Source: Rhodocyclaceae bacterium (GTDB lineage: Bacteria > Pseudomonadota > Gammaproteobacteria > Burkholderiales > Rhodocyclaceae). Taken from it: a DNA stretch of 7,886 nucleotides. Under the pieces are notes generated by a model. That model worked only from the letters and a program-made list of their open reading frames with translations. It was not told the DNA's origin and did not search any database. Below are positions 1-5,000 of the stretch, in pieces (the first letter of the stretch is position 1; each line of letters begins with the position of its first letter). A program made the translations under genes and the position numbers. The DNA is taken from positions 1-7,886 of the forward strand of contig JANYAW010000004.1 of assembly GCA_025361105.1 (NCBI GenBank), written 5' to 3'.

Positions 1-930
1 GGCGGGGATGACGCCGCGCGCAATGAGATTGGCACGCGAGTCGTAGTAGATGGTGATGATTTCGTCGGGCGTATCGCTGTTGCGGGCGAACTCGGTGTAG
101 CGCGTGGGTGAATGTTCGCGCTCGCCGTGGCCGGTACCGAGTTTCTTCTGTTGCGCTTCATCATCGACGCGGCTATCCGGCGCTCTGGCGCGACGCTCGG
201 CGAGGGCGCCGACTGCACTGTCCTTGACCTCGTTGCGAGCCAGATTGGCGAGACTTCGGCTGTCACTCACACTGCTTTCCTTCATTACCGGCGACGGCAC
301 TGGCGCAGGTGGTAGTGCGGGGCTGGCTGATTCGTTGCGGGCGAAGTCAGTGGCGGATTTATCTGCGGAGGATTTGGCTTGCGAATTGGCACGCCAGGAA
401 TCCATCGGCTGCGTATAGGGCACTACGGCGACCGGCGCTGGCGCCGTTTTCTCGCGATATACCGCGATGCCGATCACACCGACATTACCCGGACGTCCGG
501 TGCGCGCCGCATAGGAGTTGGGCAGCGCGGTGAACACAAACTGGGCGACATCGTCCATGGTCTTGCGCCAGCCGGTGACACCATAACTTTGCCCGCCGCT
601 GAGCACATAGCCGGATTGCAGCGTCGCGGCGTTCTGGCCGGTGAGCACGTTGATGCCATCGACCGAAAGCACGGTGAGTACGCGGTCGCCACGATTGCTT
701 TTGAGTTCGACAAAGTAGGCATCGCCCGGCGTGCCGGCGACATAGAGTTTGCCTTCGTGGCGATACGGGGTAAGCCGTTCGCCGGTGCTGCGATTGACTA
801 TTGAGACGTCGACCATTCGTGCGGCCAATGTGGTTTGCGAGCAAGCCAGCATGGCGAGCAGGCTGGCTGCGCCGATAACGCGGGACGCGATACGGGATGC
901 CAGCGTAGGTGTAGCTGTGCGAGTTTTCAT
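1..930 (-). CDS. Exported protein of unknown function, third gene of a sigma operon (C-terminus cut by window edge)
   Basis: The frame is open from an ATG at 930 to the window edge (310 codons seen, no stop). A Shine-Dalgarno GGAG lies 6 bases before the ATG. Residues 1-37 form a signal peptide: basic start, hydrophobic stretch at about 18-29, likely cleavage after TLA at 34-36. A Cys at 30 follows MLA, a poor lipobox, so a lipoprotein is less likely. Residues 38-160 look like a compact beta-rich domain. Residues 161-265 are a Pro/Ala/Ser-rich linker. The segment 266-308 (GTGHGERE, then YTEFARN, then IYYDSRANLIARGVIP) looks like a conserved tail, so little is probably missing. The tripeptide ARN recurs at 197-199, 231-233 and 281-283. 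It lies 70 bases after the anti-sigma gene on the same strand. I do not recognise a function; an envelope or periplasmic partner of the sigma/anti-sigma pair is inferred from context only. Confidence 0.85.
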   Translation of the reverse strand, partial: MKTRTATPTLASRIASRVIGAASLLAMLACSQTTLAARMVDVSIVNRSTGERLTPYRHEGKLYVAGTPGDAYFVELKSNRGDRVLTVLSVDGINVLTGQNAATLQSGYVLSGGQSYGVTGWRKTMDDVAQFVFTALPNSYAARTGRPGNVGVIGIAVYREKTAPAPVAVVPYTQPMDSWRANSQAKSSADKSATDFARNESASPALPPAPVPSPVMKESSVSDSRSLANLARNEVKDSAVGALAERRARAPDSRVDDEAQQKKLGTGHGEREHSPTRYTEFARNSDTPDEIITIYYDSRANLIARGVIPA

Positions 931-940
931 GATGTTCTCC
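931..940 (-). promoter_or_regulatory. Ribosome binding site of the exported protein gene
   Basis: Read on the minus strand this is GGAGAACATC immediately before the ATG at 930. GGAG with a 6-base spacer is a good Shine-Dalgarno and fixes this start, in a region where other reading frames also look open. The 70-base spacer it sits in (931-1000) shows no convincing terminator between the anti-sigma gene and this one, which fits one transcript. Confidence 0.65.
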
Positions 941-1000
941 GTTTTGAGGAAGCATTGCGATGTCCGCAAGCCTATAAACGGAGGACTTCAGGGAAAGGGG

Positions 1001-1897
1001 TTAAGGAGATTTCACCTCGAGCAAATCATCCGGCAGTGCTACGCCCGGGTAACGCTTGCGAAAACGCTCCAGGCTTTGCGCCGCTTCAGCGTTGCGTCCA
1101 GCGGCACGCAGTTTGCGGATTTGGTCCAGCCATGCTTCGGGCATCGCGGCATCGTCTGTTGCGTCGGCTTCTTTGAGCATGGCCGGACTGGCTATCCGCT
1201 TGGCCGAAGCTTTGGTGGCTTGATCGGACATTGCTTCAGCCCTTGGCATGGCGAGTGCCGGTGCGGGAGACGGTGGTGCAACTATCGCGGGCGGTGGCGC
1301 GGCGGGCGCGACGACGGCTTTGCGTAGCTCAACGTTCGCTGGGGCGTCTGCTGTTGCAACAGGCTTGGCAAGCGAGCCGATTGCGCTGCTTACAGACTTT
1401 GCTTTGTCCTGGCGCTCAGTGAACGCTTGTGGTTCCGCCACGGCGGCGGGCGGTGGTGCGATGTCTTGTTTCTTTTCCGCTTTCGGTGTTTGGTCGTTCG
1501 TCGCCGTCTCTCTCATTGGTGCTTGAACCATTGTCGCCGGCTCGGCGCGCGCATCACTGTTTTTAGTTTTACCGGCTAACTTAGGCGGAATATCTGCGCT
1601 GCTGATCTCGTCACGCAAGGCACGTTCTTGTTCGTCAATGACCGTCCATGTGAGCGACAATCCCAAAATCATCACCGCTGCGGTCGACATTGGCCTGGCC
1701 CAGGTTTTCCACCACGGCATAGCTGGCTTGGTCTTCTGCGTTTTGTCGGCAAGCAGCTCGTTGCGTGCCGCATCGAGGATGCGTCGATCGAGCAGCGCAT
1801 CCGGTTCTTCCCCGGCGCCTTCGCGATACAGCGCATGCAGCTCGCGCGCGGCTGAGTTCGGCAAATCGGCTGGGCTGGGGTTGGCAGGAATGCTCAT
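1001..1897 (-). CDS. Probable single-span membrane anti-sigma factor, zinc-free type
   Basis: This gene encodes 298 residues. I chose the ATG at 1897, not the upstream ATG at 1972, because GGAGGA lies 6 bases before it and because ATGA overlaps the sigma factor stop by 4 bases. The N-terminal cytoplasmic part (1-67) has a helical segment (ARELHALYREGAG to about residue 48) and would be the sigma-binding face. One membrane span lies at about 71-87. The stretch 88-245 is Ala/Pro/Lys-rich and probably crosses the periplasm. A conserved-looking helical tail at 251-290 (PEAWLDQIRKLRAAGRNAEA, then RFRKRYP) resembles one TPR-like hairpin. There is no HxxxCxxC motif, so it is not a zinc-binding anti-sigma factor. 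The role, holding the adjacent ECF sigma factor inactive until an envelope signal, is inferred from overlap with the sigma gene, membrane topology and the family pattern. It has not been shown. Confidence 0.88.
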   Translation of the reverse strand: MSIPANPSPADLPNSAARELHALYREGAGEEPDALLDRRILDAARNELLADKTQKTKPAMPWWKTWARPMSTAAVMILGLSLTWTVIDEQERALRDEISSADIPPKLAGKTKNSDARAEPATMVQAPMRETATNDQTPKAEKKQDIAPPPAAVAEPQAFTERQDKAKSVSSAIGSLAKPVATADAPANVELRKAVVAPAAPPPAIVAPPSPAPALAMPRAEAMSDQATKASAKRIASPAMLKEADATDDAAMPEAWLDQIRKLRAAGRNAEAAQSLERFRKRYPGVALPDDLLEVKSP

Positions 1898-2463
1898 CGC
1901 AAGTCCTCCAGTTCTTGCCGCAGCCGTGCATAGGCATAGCGCAGGCGACTTTTCGCGGTTTCGAATCCACACGCAGTGGCGTTGCCGATTTCCTCGACCG
2001 TCAGCCCACCTTCGGCGGCCAGCAAAAAGGCTTCGCGCTGTGTGGCTGGCAATGTGGCTATCGCCGCCATCAGTCGACCGGCCAGTTGCGCGCGCTCTAC
2101 TTGTCGCTCGGGTTGCTCAGTGGCAGGTGCCGGGTATTCCGGCGGATCGCCTTCATCGTCGACCGCATCGACTTCAAATTCGGCCAGCCGTCCGGCCGCG
2201 CGGTAGCTATCGATCAGACGATTATGCGCAATGCGATACAGCCAGGTGCTGAACTTGGCGGTCACCTCATAGTTACTGCGCGCACGTATCACCGACATCC
2301 AAATCTCCTGAAACATTTCGTCCGCCTGCTCGCGCCGCCCGCACTGGCGCAACAGATAGCGAAACAAGCTGGCCCGATGGCGCGCATAAAGCCCATCAAA
2401 GGCCGCGGCATCGCCATCGCGATAGGCCAGCATAAGGGCTTCGTCCGTACGCGGATCATCCAT
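1894..2463 (-). CDS. ECF-family RNA polymerase sigma factor
   Basis: This gene encodes 189 residues, the usual length for an extracytoplasmic-function (group 4) sigma factor. Region 2 lies at about 10-90: DEALMLAYRDGD, AFDGLYARHR, the core-binding FRYLLRQCGRREQADEMFQ and the promoter-melting FSTWLYRIAHNRLIDSYR. A short acidic, proline-containing linker (95-120) replaces region 3. Region 4 lies at about 128-183, with LPATQREAFLL, the turn LTVEEIG and the -35 recognition helix FETAKSRLRYAYARLR. It is the first gene of a three-gene operon and overlaps its probable anti-sigma factor by 4 bases. The start at 2463 has no strong Shine-Dalgarno, but region 2 begins at residue 7, so little could be missing. 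Promoter specificity and signal cannot be read from this window. The ECF assignment is firm; the exact ECF group is not determined. Confidence 0.96.
   Translation of the reverse strand: MDDPRTDEALMLAYRDGDAAAFDGLYARHRASLFRYLLRQCGRREQADEMFQEIWMSVIRARSNYEVTAKFSTWLYRIAHNRLIDSYRAAGRLAEFEVDAVDDEGDPPEYPAPATEQPERQVERAQLAGRLMAAIATLPATQREAFLLAAEGGLTVEEIGNATACGFETAKSRLRYAYARLRQELEDLR
1898..1909 (-). promoter_or_regulatory. Ribosome binding site for translational coupling of sigma and anti-sigma genes
   Basis: On the minus strand this reads GGAGGACTTGCG directly before the ATG at 1897. It lies inside the last codons of the sigma factor gene. With the ATGA stop/start overlap (1894-1897) it predicts coupled translation, keeping inhibitor and sigma factor in step. 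It also decides the anti-sigma start in favour of 1897. Confidence 0.75.
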
Positions 2464-2597
2464 GCGTTCAGTGTAAACGCTGGCGCGGTGATATCGGGGC
2501 TAAGGTGATGACCGACTGGCCAGTTGGTGCTGGCGACACGCCGTAGCGTAGTCAAGCCGCAACGAGCGTGTCCTCGGTTTGGCCGTTCAAACGCTAA
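2464..2597. other. Spacer between the sigma operon and the LysM/LytM gene
   Basis: This 134-base spacer separates two minus-strand genes and should hold the sigma operon promoter. Read on the minus strand it contains a TTGACT (2555-2550) with no matching -10 at normal distance, and a TACACT (2474-2469) too close to the ATG to be useful. I therefore cannot name a promoter. It also holds one copy of the 26-base dispersed repeat (2519-2544), overlapped at its left end by the perfect palindrome ACTGGCCAGT at 2515-2524. Confidence 0.5.
2519..2544 (+). repeat. Dispersed 26-base intergenic repeat, copy 1
   Basis: The plus strand begins GCCAGTTGGTGCT and ends with GACACGCCGT. It matches copy 2 (6972-6997) at 23 of 26 positions and the reverse complement of 4951-4976 at 21 of 26, all without gaps. 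It contains a small hairpin, GCCAG (2519-2523) with CTGGC (2530-2534) around a 6-base loop. A second, mutually exclusive hairpin pairs GGCG (2532-2535) with CGCC (2539-2542). It lies about 55 bases upstream of the sigma factor start, in reverse orientation relative to that gene. Confidence 0.7.
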
Positions 2598-2604
2598 TCA
2601 GCGT
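2591..2604 (-). terminator. Weak hairpin over the stop codon of the LysM/LytM gene
   Basis: The 14 bases form a stem ACGCT/AGCGT with a 4-base loop, and the TGA stop (2600-2598) sits in the structure. On the minus strand it is followed by only TTT and then mixed sequence. At best it is a poor intrinsic terminator. It may not stop transcription from running into the sigma operon. Confidence 0.25.
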
Positions 2605-4802
2605 GGCGGCAAATATTTTTGCGGGTCGACTGGCTCGCCTTGGAAGTGAATTTCAAAATGCAATTTTGATGGACCGGCATTGCTGCTGCTCAGCTTTGCA
2701 ATTTTCTCGCCGCGTGTGACGTTCTGGCCTTCGGCGATCAACGCTTCGCTGGCGTGGGCGTAGACCGAAACGTAGTCGGGCGAATGGCGAATGATGATGA
2801 GCTTGCCGAAGGCGTGAATTCCTGGCCCGGCGTAGATTACGCGACCGTCGCTCACGGCGACAATTGAATCGCCCGCTTTGCCAGCGATGTCAACACCATT
2901 GAAAATGCCCGCAATGAAAGGCACGTTGACAGCGCCCGACAGCGGCCAAAGCCAATGGGCTGTTGCGCGCAACTTTAGCTTCGCATCGGCATAAGTAACT
3001 TGCTCAATCTTTTGCAGTTGCGCCAGCGCTTCCATCGAATATGCGTGCTTTCCGCCCTTGGGTTCGCGCTTGAGCTTGTCCATCGGATCAAGCTCGGTCA
3101 ATCGCATTTCATCCAAGCCTTTTATCGGAAAGGTCTCGGCGATTGACGGCGATGCTGTGGTTTGGAGCAAGGCAATCGGACTCAGTGACGGCGTTGATAC
3201 CGGTGGCGGCGAAAGCGGTGGCGGTGGAATTTGCGCCGATTCTGCTAGTGGTATGAGCATCGATATCTGGTTGGGCGTGGTTATAGGCGTCGGCGTCGGT
3301 ACGGATGCCGAGCTTGAATCGATAACGGCTATTGACGTTTGCGTCGCGGCTGAAGGTAATGACGTTGGTGTTGGTGTTGGTGAAATTTCCACCAATTCTG
3401 TTCGCGTTTTAGGTATCGATAGAAGTAACGGCGGTGGCGGTGGCGATGCGGGCAAGGACGCTGAACTTGCATCGGTGAAGCTTACGGAAGATTGCGTCGA
3501 TGCTGACGGTGATAGCGGCGTTGGCATTGATATTGATGCTGGGGAAATCTTCACCATTTCTGTTGGCGGTTTGGGTATCGATAGCGGCAGAGTCGACGAC
3601 GCGGGTAAGGGCACTGGACTCGCATCGGTGAAGCTTATGGATGATTGCTTAGAGATTGATGGCGTTGTTGTTGGTGTAGATCTTGGTGTTGGTGAAATTT
3701 CCACCAATTCCGTTCGCGTTTTGGGTATCGATAGCAGCAACGTCGGCGACGGTGCGGGCAAGGACGCTGAACTTGCATCGGTGAAGCTTACGGAAGATTG
3801 CGTCGAGACAGATGGTGATGACGTTGTTGGTGTTGAGGTAGGGGGCAGTATCAGCGTCGAGCTTGGCGTTGGCTCTGACGCCAACGCAGGAGGTGGTTGC
3901 GTTATCGTTACGGTAACCGGCACTGGCTCCGGCACCATTGCCGGCGTTGGCGGCAGTATCAGCGTCGAGCTTGGCCGTGGCGTTGGCGTTGGCGCCGATG
4001 CTGAAGGTGCCTGCGTTATCGTTACTTTAACTGGTACTGGCTCTGGCAATATTGCCGGCGCTGGTGTTGGCAATGGTACTGACGCTGGAGGTGGTGTTGG
4101 TGCGAGCGCAGGTGCTAGGGCGGGTGTTGGCGTTGAGGCAAGGGTAGGGAGCACTATCGGCGTCGAGGTCGGCAGTGGTGTTGGCGCAGATGCTGAAGTT
4201 GGTTGCGTTATCGTTACTGTAACCGGTGCTGGTACTGGCGATATTGCTGCTGTTGGTGTCGGTGGTGTCAGAGTTGGCGTCGGTGTTATTGGTGTCGGAG
4301 TTGGTGTTGGTACCGGCACGGGAAGCGGCGTTGAGGACTGTGCAGGCACAGGTTCCAGGCTTGGTTTTGGTGTTGGGGAAGGGATCGGAGCCGGAGTTGC
4401 CACTGGTGGTCGTGCTAGCGGCGGTGCGAATGCGGGTGCGGCAATATGGCTGGGTAAATCAACAAACACCGGCGTACCGGGTGTACCTGGCGTGCCGGGC
4501 GGATAGAGGCGCAAAGTTTGGCCGACGTAAATTAACTCGGGATTGCGTTGATTGTTCCAGGCAGCAAATTCTTCTGCATTGAGCCCGAACGCGAGCGCGA
4601 TCGCAGGGAATTTGTCTCCCTTCTGAACCTTGTACATTTTGTTGCGATAGTCGACCGGCGCAGGAGCATCACTGCGCGCCGTGGTCTCGACCATCGGCTT
4701 GTCCGAATCCGTGACGGGTGAAGGCTGGGCATCGGCTTGCATGCCTAGTAGAGCAATTGCGGAGATCGTAAGGTTCAAGCGCATTTGGATCGACAAATTC
4801 AT
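2598..4802 (-). CDS. Secreted LysM and degenerate LytM (M23) protein, NlpD-like amidase regulator, with very long repeat linker
   Basis: This gene encodes 734 residues. The start at 4802 is supported by AGGTG 4 bases upstream; an internal ATG at 4784 has no such site. A signal peptide covers 1-25, with likely cleavage after ADA (23-25); there is no lipobox Cys, unlike E. coli NlpD. One LysM domain lies at about 57-101 (YKVQKGDKF to YVGQTLRLY). The linker (about 102-550) is Pro/Thr/Ser/Ala-rich and built of two repeat families. The LytM domain lies at about 617-732 (FNGVDIAG, GKLIIIRHSPDYVSVYAHA, KLHFEIHFQGEPVDPQKYLP). Active M23 peptidases need HxxxD and HxH. Here the first His is Phe634 and the first His of HxH is Lys713, while Asp638, His683 and His715 remain. 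Loss of zinc ligands is the hallmark of NlpD/EnvC-type proteins, which activate N-acetylmuramyl-L-alanine amidases during cell separation. That role is inferred here. The usual nlpD neighbours (surE, pcm, rpoS) are absent, so no symbol is given. Confidence 0.93.
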   Translation of the reverse strand: MNLSIQMRLNLTISAIALLGMQADAQPSPVTDSDKPMVETTARSDAPAPVDYRNKMYKVQKGDKFPAIALAFGLNAEEFAAWNNQRNPELIYVGQTLRLYPPGTPGTPGTPVFVDLPSHIAAPAFAPPLARPPVATPAPIPSPTPKPSLEPVPAQSSTPLPVPVPTPTPTPITPTPTLTPPTPTAAISPVPAPVTVTITQPTSASAPTPLPTSTPIVLPTLASTPTPALAPALAPTPPPASVPLPTPAPAILPEPVPVKVTITQAPSASAPTPTPRPSSTLILPPTPAMVPEPVPVTVTITQPPPALASEPTPSSTLILPPTSTPTTSSPSVSTQSSVSFTDASSASLPAPSPTLLLSIPKTRTELVEISPTPRSTPTTTPSISKQSSISFTDASPVPLPASSTLPLSIPKPPTEMVKISPASISMPTPLSPSASTQSSVSFTDASSASLPASPPPPPLLLSIPKTRTELVEISPTPTPTSLPSAATQTSIAVIDSSSASVPTPTPITTPNQISMLIPLAESAQIPPPPLSPPPVSTPSLSPIALLQTTASPSIAETFPIKGLDEMRLTELDPMDKLKREPKGGKHAYSMEALAQLQKIEQVTYADAKLKLRATAHWLWPLSGAVNVPFIAGIFNGVDIAGKAGDSIVAVSDGRVIYAGPGIHAFGKLIIIRHSPDYVSVYAHASEALIAEGQNVTRGEKIAKLSSSNAGPSKLHFEIHFQGEPVDPQKYLPPR
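3447..3500. repeat. 54-base perfect direct repeat, copy 1 (partner at 3753-3806)
   Basis: The 54 bases are identical at 3447-3500 and 3753-3806. The copies start 306 bases apart, exactly 102 codons, so recombination between them would delete or duplicate coding sequence without a frameshift. Flanking sequence (3371-3422 against 3683-3734) is also nearly identical, with about 2 mismatches in 52 bases. Confidence 0.9.
3753..3806. repeat. 54-base perfect direct repeat, copy 2 (partner at 3447-3500)
   Basis: This is the second member of the in-frame perfect repeat within the linker. It codes for the start of the first family B unit, whereas the partner codes for the start of the third. Confidence 0.9.
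3837..4238 (-). repeat. Linker repeat family A (about 32 residues, three copies)
   Basis: Residues 189-220, 253-286 and 291-322 of the LysM/LytM protein share the pattern PVPVTVTITQP, then SASAPTP, then a Ser/Thr-Leu-Ile-Leu-Pro-Pro-Thr end. At DNA level 24 bases are identical at 3844-3867 and 3952-3975, 108 bases (36 codons) apart. The units are degenerate and proline-rich, suggesting an extended periplasmic or wall-spanning stalk. Confidence 0.75.
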
Positions 4803-4860
4803 TTCACACCTAACGGATACAAGTCACAAGAGAGAGAACGTGCTTATACAAAATATGCTT

Positions 4861-4889
4861 TTGCAAACGTCGAAAAACGGTTCTACCTT
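4861..4889 (+). promoter_or_regulatory. Weak sigma-70-like promoter candidate for the radical SAM gene
   Basis: TTGCAA (4861-4866) and TACCTT (4884-4889) are separated by 17 bases. The -35 matches consensus at 4 of 6 positions and the -10 is poor. The position, about 110 bases before the coding start, is reasonable. Offered only as the best visible candidate. Confidence 0.22.
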
Positions 4890-4950
4890 CGCCGTTGGCG
4901 TTTGCCATAAGCGGCATTGTCGCATTGAGTAGTCGCCGACTTCAATTGCA

Positions 4951-4976
4951 ACGGCGTACGGTCAGCATCAACTGGC
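4951..4976 (-). repeat. Dispersed 26-base intergenic repeat, copy 3 (diverged)
   Basis: The plus strand starts ACGGCGTACGG and ends ATCAACTGGC. It is the reverse orientation of copies 1 and 2, matching copy 1 at 21 of 26 positions without gaps and copy 2 at 18 of 26. In plus-strand RNA the stem GUCAG/CUGGC (4961-4965 with 4972-4976) still forms through one G-U pair. It lies just upstream of the radical SAM gene. Confidence 0.5.
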
Positions 4977-5000
4977 GCTCTGACGCGGTCGCAGTTGATA

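Larger units (their letters stand above)
3279..3812 (-). repeat. Linker repeat family B (about 43 residues, three full copies and one partial)
   Basis: Within the LysM/LytM protein, residues 331-373, 382-423 and 433-477 are full copies of a unit with the landmarks STQSSVSFTDASSASLPA, then LLLSIPKTRTELVEISPTP. Residues 485-508 are a partial, diverged copy. The first and third copies are much closer to each other than to the second. At DNA level 3447-3500 and 3753-3806 are identical over 54 bases. Confidence 0.85.
4803..5000. other. Divergent intergenic region between the LysM/LytM and radical SAM genes
   Basis: Both flanking genes are transcribed outwards from this 198-base region, so it must carry their promoters unless transcription comes from further away. 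For the minus-strand gene, an AT-rich stretch around 4843-4860 includes TATAAG (minus strand, 4848-4843), but no good -35 sits at normal spacing. For the plus-strand gene a weak candidate is listed separately. The third copy of the dispersed repeat ends 24 bases before the radical SAM start. I see no small gene that I can support here. Confidence 0.6.

Noticed and set aside
485..955. Minus-strand open frame of 156 codons overlapping the start of the exported protein gene.
   Set aside because: The composition (rich in Arg, His and Cys) is that of an out-of-frame shadow. The frame starting at 930 has a good ribosome binding site, a signal peptide and sensible protein composition.
1898..1972. 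A 25-residue N-terminal extension of the anti-sigma protein from the ATG at 1972.
   Set aside because: This stretch lies inside the sigma factor coding region, has no ribosome binding site and would disrupt the cytoplasmic start. The ATG at 1897 has GGAGGA and the ATGA overlap.
2550..2555. TTGACT on the minus strand as the -35 of the sigma operon promoter.
   Set aside because: No -10-like hexamer is found 16 to 18 bases downstream; at 17 the sequence is CAGCAC. A sigma-autoregulated promoter is possible but its motif is unknown here.
3058..4506. Long plus-strand open frame (482 codons) of Gly/Val/Asp-rich sequence opposite the LysM/LytM linker.
   Set aside because: It is the antisense reading of Pro/Thr/Ser codons in a repetitive linker, which yields Gly/Val/Asp and no stops. 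It has no domain, and the opposite strand encodes a protein with clear LysM and LytM domains in the right order.
4681..4932. Possible small plus-strand gene spanning the LysM/LytM start and the divergent spacer, considered as a peptide substrate for the radical SAM enzyme.
   Set aside because: It overlaps a firm gene antisense, has no ribosome binding site or leader/core character, and contains no recognisable precursor motif.
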